A stretch of 8,258 nt of DNA. It comes from an uncultured Aliterella sp. Lineage in GTDB: Bacteria; Cyanobacteriota; Cyanobacteriia; Cyanobacteriales; Chroococcidiopsidaceae. The notes under the pieces were generated by a model. That model searched no databases. It was given only the letters and a program-made list of their open reading frames with translations, and was not told where the DNA came from. Of the stretch, positions 6,145-8,258 are shown one piece after another; position 1 is the stretch's first letter; every line of letters starts with the position of its first letter. The DNA is taken from assembly GCA_905479905.1 (NCBI GenBank), contig CAJQOK010000304.1, forward strand, positions 1 through 8,258, read 5' to 3'. Position numbers and translations under genes: made by a program.

Positions 6145-7746
6145 TCAATTACCTTTGCCATCAGAAGCAGATTTAGGCGGCGGGACGACTTCATTTAACC
6201 AAATAGCTTGTTGAGGTAAAGGGATAGCAATACCAGCTTTATCAAAGGCAACTTTGACACGGCGGCGATACTCTCTAGCAACTTCCCACTGTTTAAGAGG
6301 TTGGGTTTTGATCCAGACACGAATCATTAAACCGCGATCGCCAAAATTTTCAACCCCCAACACTTGCGGCGTTTCGATAATTTGCTCAAGCCATTTGGGG
6401 TCTGCATCCATTTGTACGCCTACAGTATTAATCAGTTCTAAAGCTTGGTCAATGTCTGCGTGGTAAGCAACGGGAATACTAAGATCGGCTCTCGACCAGC
6501 GACTAGAAAGATTAGCAACAATTTTGATTTCACTATTAGGGATAGTAATCAAGCGTCCCTCAGAGTCTCTTAACTGCGTAATGCGGAGATTGAGATTTTC
6601 TACTAAACCGCCAACATTTCCAACGTTAATCACATCGCCTAACGCATACTGATCTTCTAAAATAATGAAAAAACCATTAATCGCATCCTTAATTATGTTT
6701 TGAGAAGCCAAAGAAACCGCAACCCCTAGTAAACCAGCACCCGCAAGTAAAGGTGCAATATTCACACCAACGGTAGTTAAAGCAATCAGCGTACCGATGG
6801 CACAGCCGCTTAAAGTAGATAGGCTTTTAGTAACCCCAGAAATAGTTGAAACCCTTAAATGCAAGCGCAACGCATCTTCCGGTGTCAGTAAGGCATTAAT
6901 TGCCAATGCGGAAGTAAAGCGATCAATTAAAACATAACTAAAACGGACAGTTATATAAGTCCCCAATCCCACAAGGGCAAGAGTAACAGGAATTCTTAAC
7001 ACTGTCAAAATCAAGGCTGGGATAGTTCGCGTGTAAGGAAATAAACCCAAAATTAACAGCGTACCACCACCCCAAATCAGGCTTTGAACTAACTGAAATA
7101 ACCTGTGTCTAACTTCAGAGAGGTTTTTTTGTTGCTGGTTGCTAAGTTGGGTTGTAACTGGATCGTTTGTTGGCGTAATAGTGGGACGCTGAGTTAGTCG
7201 CCGTTGCCAGCAATGCACTCCCCAGCTAGTTAAGACTATAACGAGAAATACCCCCGCAGCGATCGCCCCTGAACGGGCTAAATACGGCGGCTGTCGTTCT
7301 TGCTTGGCTTGTTTTAAATCTTGCTCTAAAGATAATCTCAGTTTATCTGCAAGTGGCAATAGTTCTTCCGCTTGCAGTTTGGCATCAAGGTCTGTAATCG
7401 TAAATAAGTATTGATCGTTAACGTAGATTACAGGTAAATTCTTTGCTCCCTTAACTTGTACCTGGAGTTCGGTAGAGTTGCTTTGAAAGTAATTTTGGCT
7501 AATATTTTGCAAGCGTTGTTGAATGTCATCAACGCGCTTGGATAAATTGCCTTTAGTTGCGGCAATTTGAAATAAACGGCGACCATCTAAAGCAATCCAA
7601 GTAGTCACTACTTCCTGCTCTGATCTCATCTGTTGGGAAGAAGTTGGCAAACCTAAGTTGGGTAAAGGAAACTGGGCAATGGCTGGGCAAACTACTATGA
7701 CTGTTAGCATGATTGACAGCGCGATCGCCCAAAATTTAGACCGCAT
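6145..7746 (-). CDS. MscS-family small-conductance mechanosensitive ion channel
   Basis: MscS channels open under membrane tension and release solutes during hypo-osmotic shock. The 533-residue product starts with a signal peptide (hydrophobic 6-20, likely cleavage after AIA at 22-24). An extracytoplasmic, partly helical domain follows (about 25-155). Membrane segments lie at about 157-178, 220-237, 241-270 and 305-327, and a pore-lining helix at about 328-350 contains the glycine/alanine-rich AGAGLLGVAVSLASQNIIKD (335-354). Next come the beta domain with EDQYALGDVINV (364-375) and IPNSEI (402-407), and a C-terminal alpha/beta domain ending near 520. It is longer than E. coli MscS (286 residues), mainly because of the N-terminal domain and extra membrane segment. 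The ATG is supported by AGGAAGT (- strand, 7760-7754) with a 7-base spacer. It is divergent from ahcY across 113 bases. Its ion selectivity cannot be judged. Confidence 0.93.
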   Translation of the reverse strand: MRSKFWAIALSIMLTVIVVCPAIAQFPLPNLGLPTSSQQMRSEQEVVTTWIALDGRRLFQIAATKGNLSKRVDDIQQRLQNISQNYFQSNSTELQVQVKGAKNLPVIYVNDQYLFTITDLDAKLQAEELLPLADKLRLSLEQDLKQAKQERQPPYLARSGAIAAGVFLVIVLTSWGVHCWQRRLTQRPTITPTNDPVTTQLSNQQQKNLSEVRHRLFQLVQSLIWGGGTLLILGLFPYTRTIPALILTVLRIPVTLALVGLGTYITVRFSYVLIDRFTSALAINALLTPEDALRLHLRVSTISGVTKSLSTLSGCAIGTLIALTTVGVNIAPLLAGAGLLGVAVSLASQNIIKDAINGFFIILEDQYALGDVINVGNVGGLVENLNLRITQLRDSEGRLITIPNSEIKIVANLSSRWSRADLSIPVAYHADIDQALELINTVGVQMDADPKWLEQIIETPQVLGVENFGDRGLMIRVWIKTQPLKQWEVAREYRRRVKVAFDKAGIAIPLPQQAIWLNEVVPPPKSASDGKGN

Positions 7747-7847
7747 TTTTTCTACTTCCTTTTAACTAACTCTTAATTTAGGGTAAATGTTCACAATTAA
7801 TAAAAATACGGTTAAGCTATGTGAGACTACTGAGTGCAAATATTTAA

Positions 7848-8258
<411 letters not shown>

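Noticed and set aside
6254..6466. + strand open frame opposite the MscS gene
   Set aside because: It is antisense to conserved MscS sequence and has no supporting signal.

Overview
The window reads as cyanobacterial chromosome. The octamer GCGATCGC (HIP1), over-represented in many cyanobacteria, occurs 13 times between 2099 and 8065. The S-adenosylhomocysteine hydrolase, the MscS channel and several small conserved-looking proteins also have a cyanobacterial flavour. A palindrome at 6081-6096 fits the cyanobacterial LexA box as I recall it from Anabaena/Nostoc. I cannot name a genus.

Left part (1-2180, + strand): the last 18 codons of an unidentified gene end at 57 and are followed by a good Rho-independent terminator (150-190). 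A DUF262-DUF1524 gene (GmrSD-type, modification-dependent restriction or anti-phage nuclease family) covers 332-2035. One in-frame TGA at 1109-1111 interrupts it; both halves are otherwise intact and in the same frame. The gene is AT-rich and has no HIP1 site, so it may be acquired accessory DNA. A HIP1-based hairpin (2099-2138) follows it.

Middle part: two tiny + strand genes of unknown function overlap by ATGA (2179-2364 and 2361-2576). They lie between inverted copies of a 15-bp extended HIP1 sequence. Facing them on the - strand are three closely spaced genes: a UBA-like small protein (4826-5218), an alpha/beta hydrolase (3786-4769) and a Tat-exported S66 LD-carboxypeptidase (2681-3718). 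They may form one transcription unit, with the carboxypeptidase acting in peptidoglycan recycling or trimming.

Right part: a compact - strand unit of two unknown small genes (5764-6015 and 5350-5727) has a perfect TATAAT overlapped by a LexA-like palindrome at its head and a clear terminator (5293-5324) at its end. It looks like a self-contained SOS-controlled two-gene operon, the most interesting lead here. Beyond it are an MscS-type mechanosensitive channel with a signal peptide (6145-7746, - strand) and, divergently, the first 133 codons of ahcY (7860-8258, + strand), which runs off the window.
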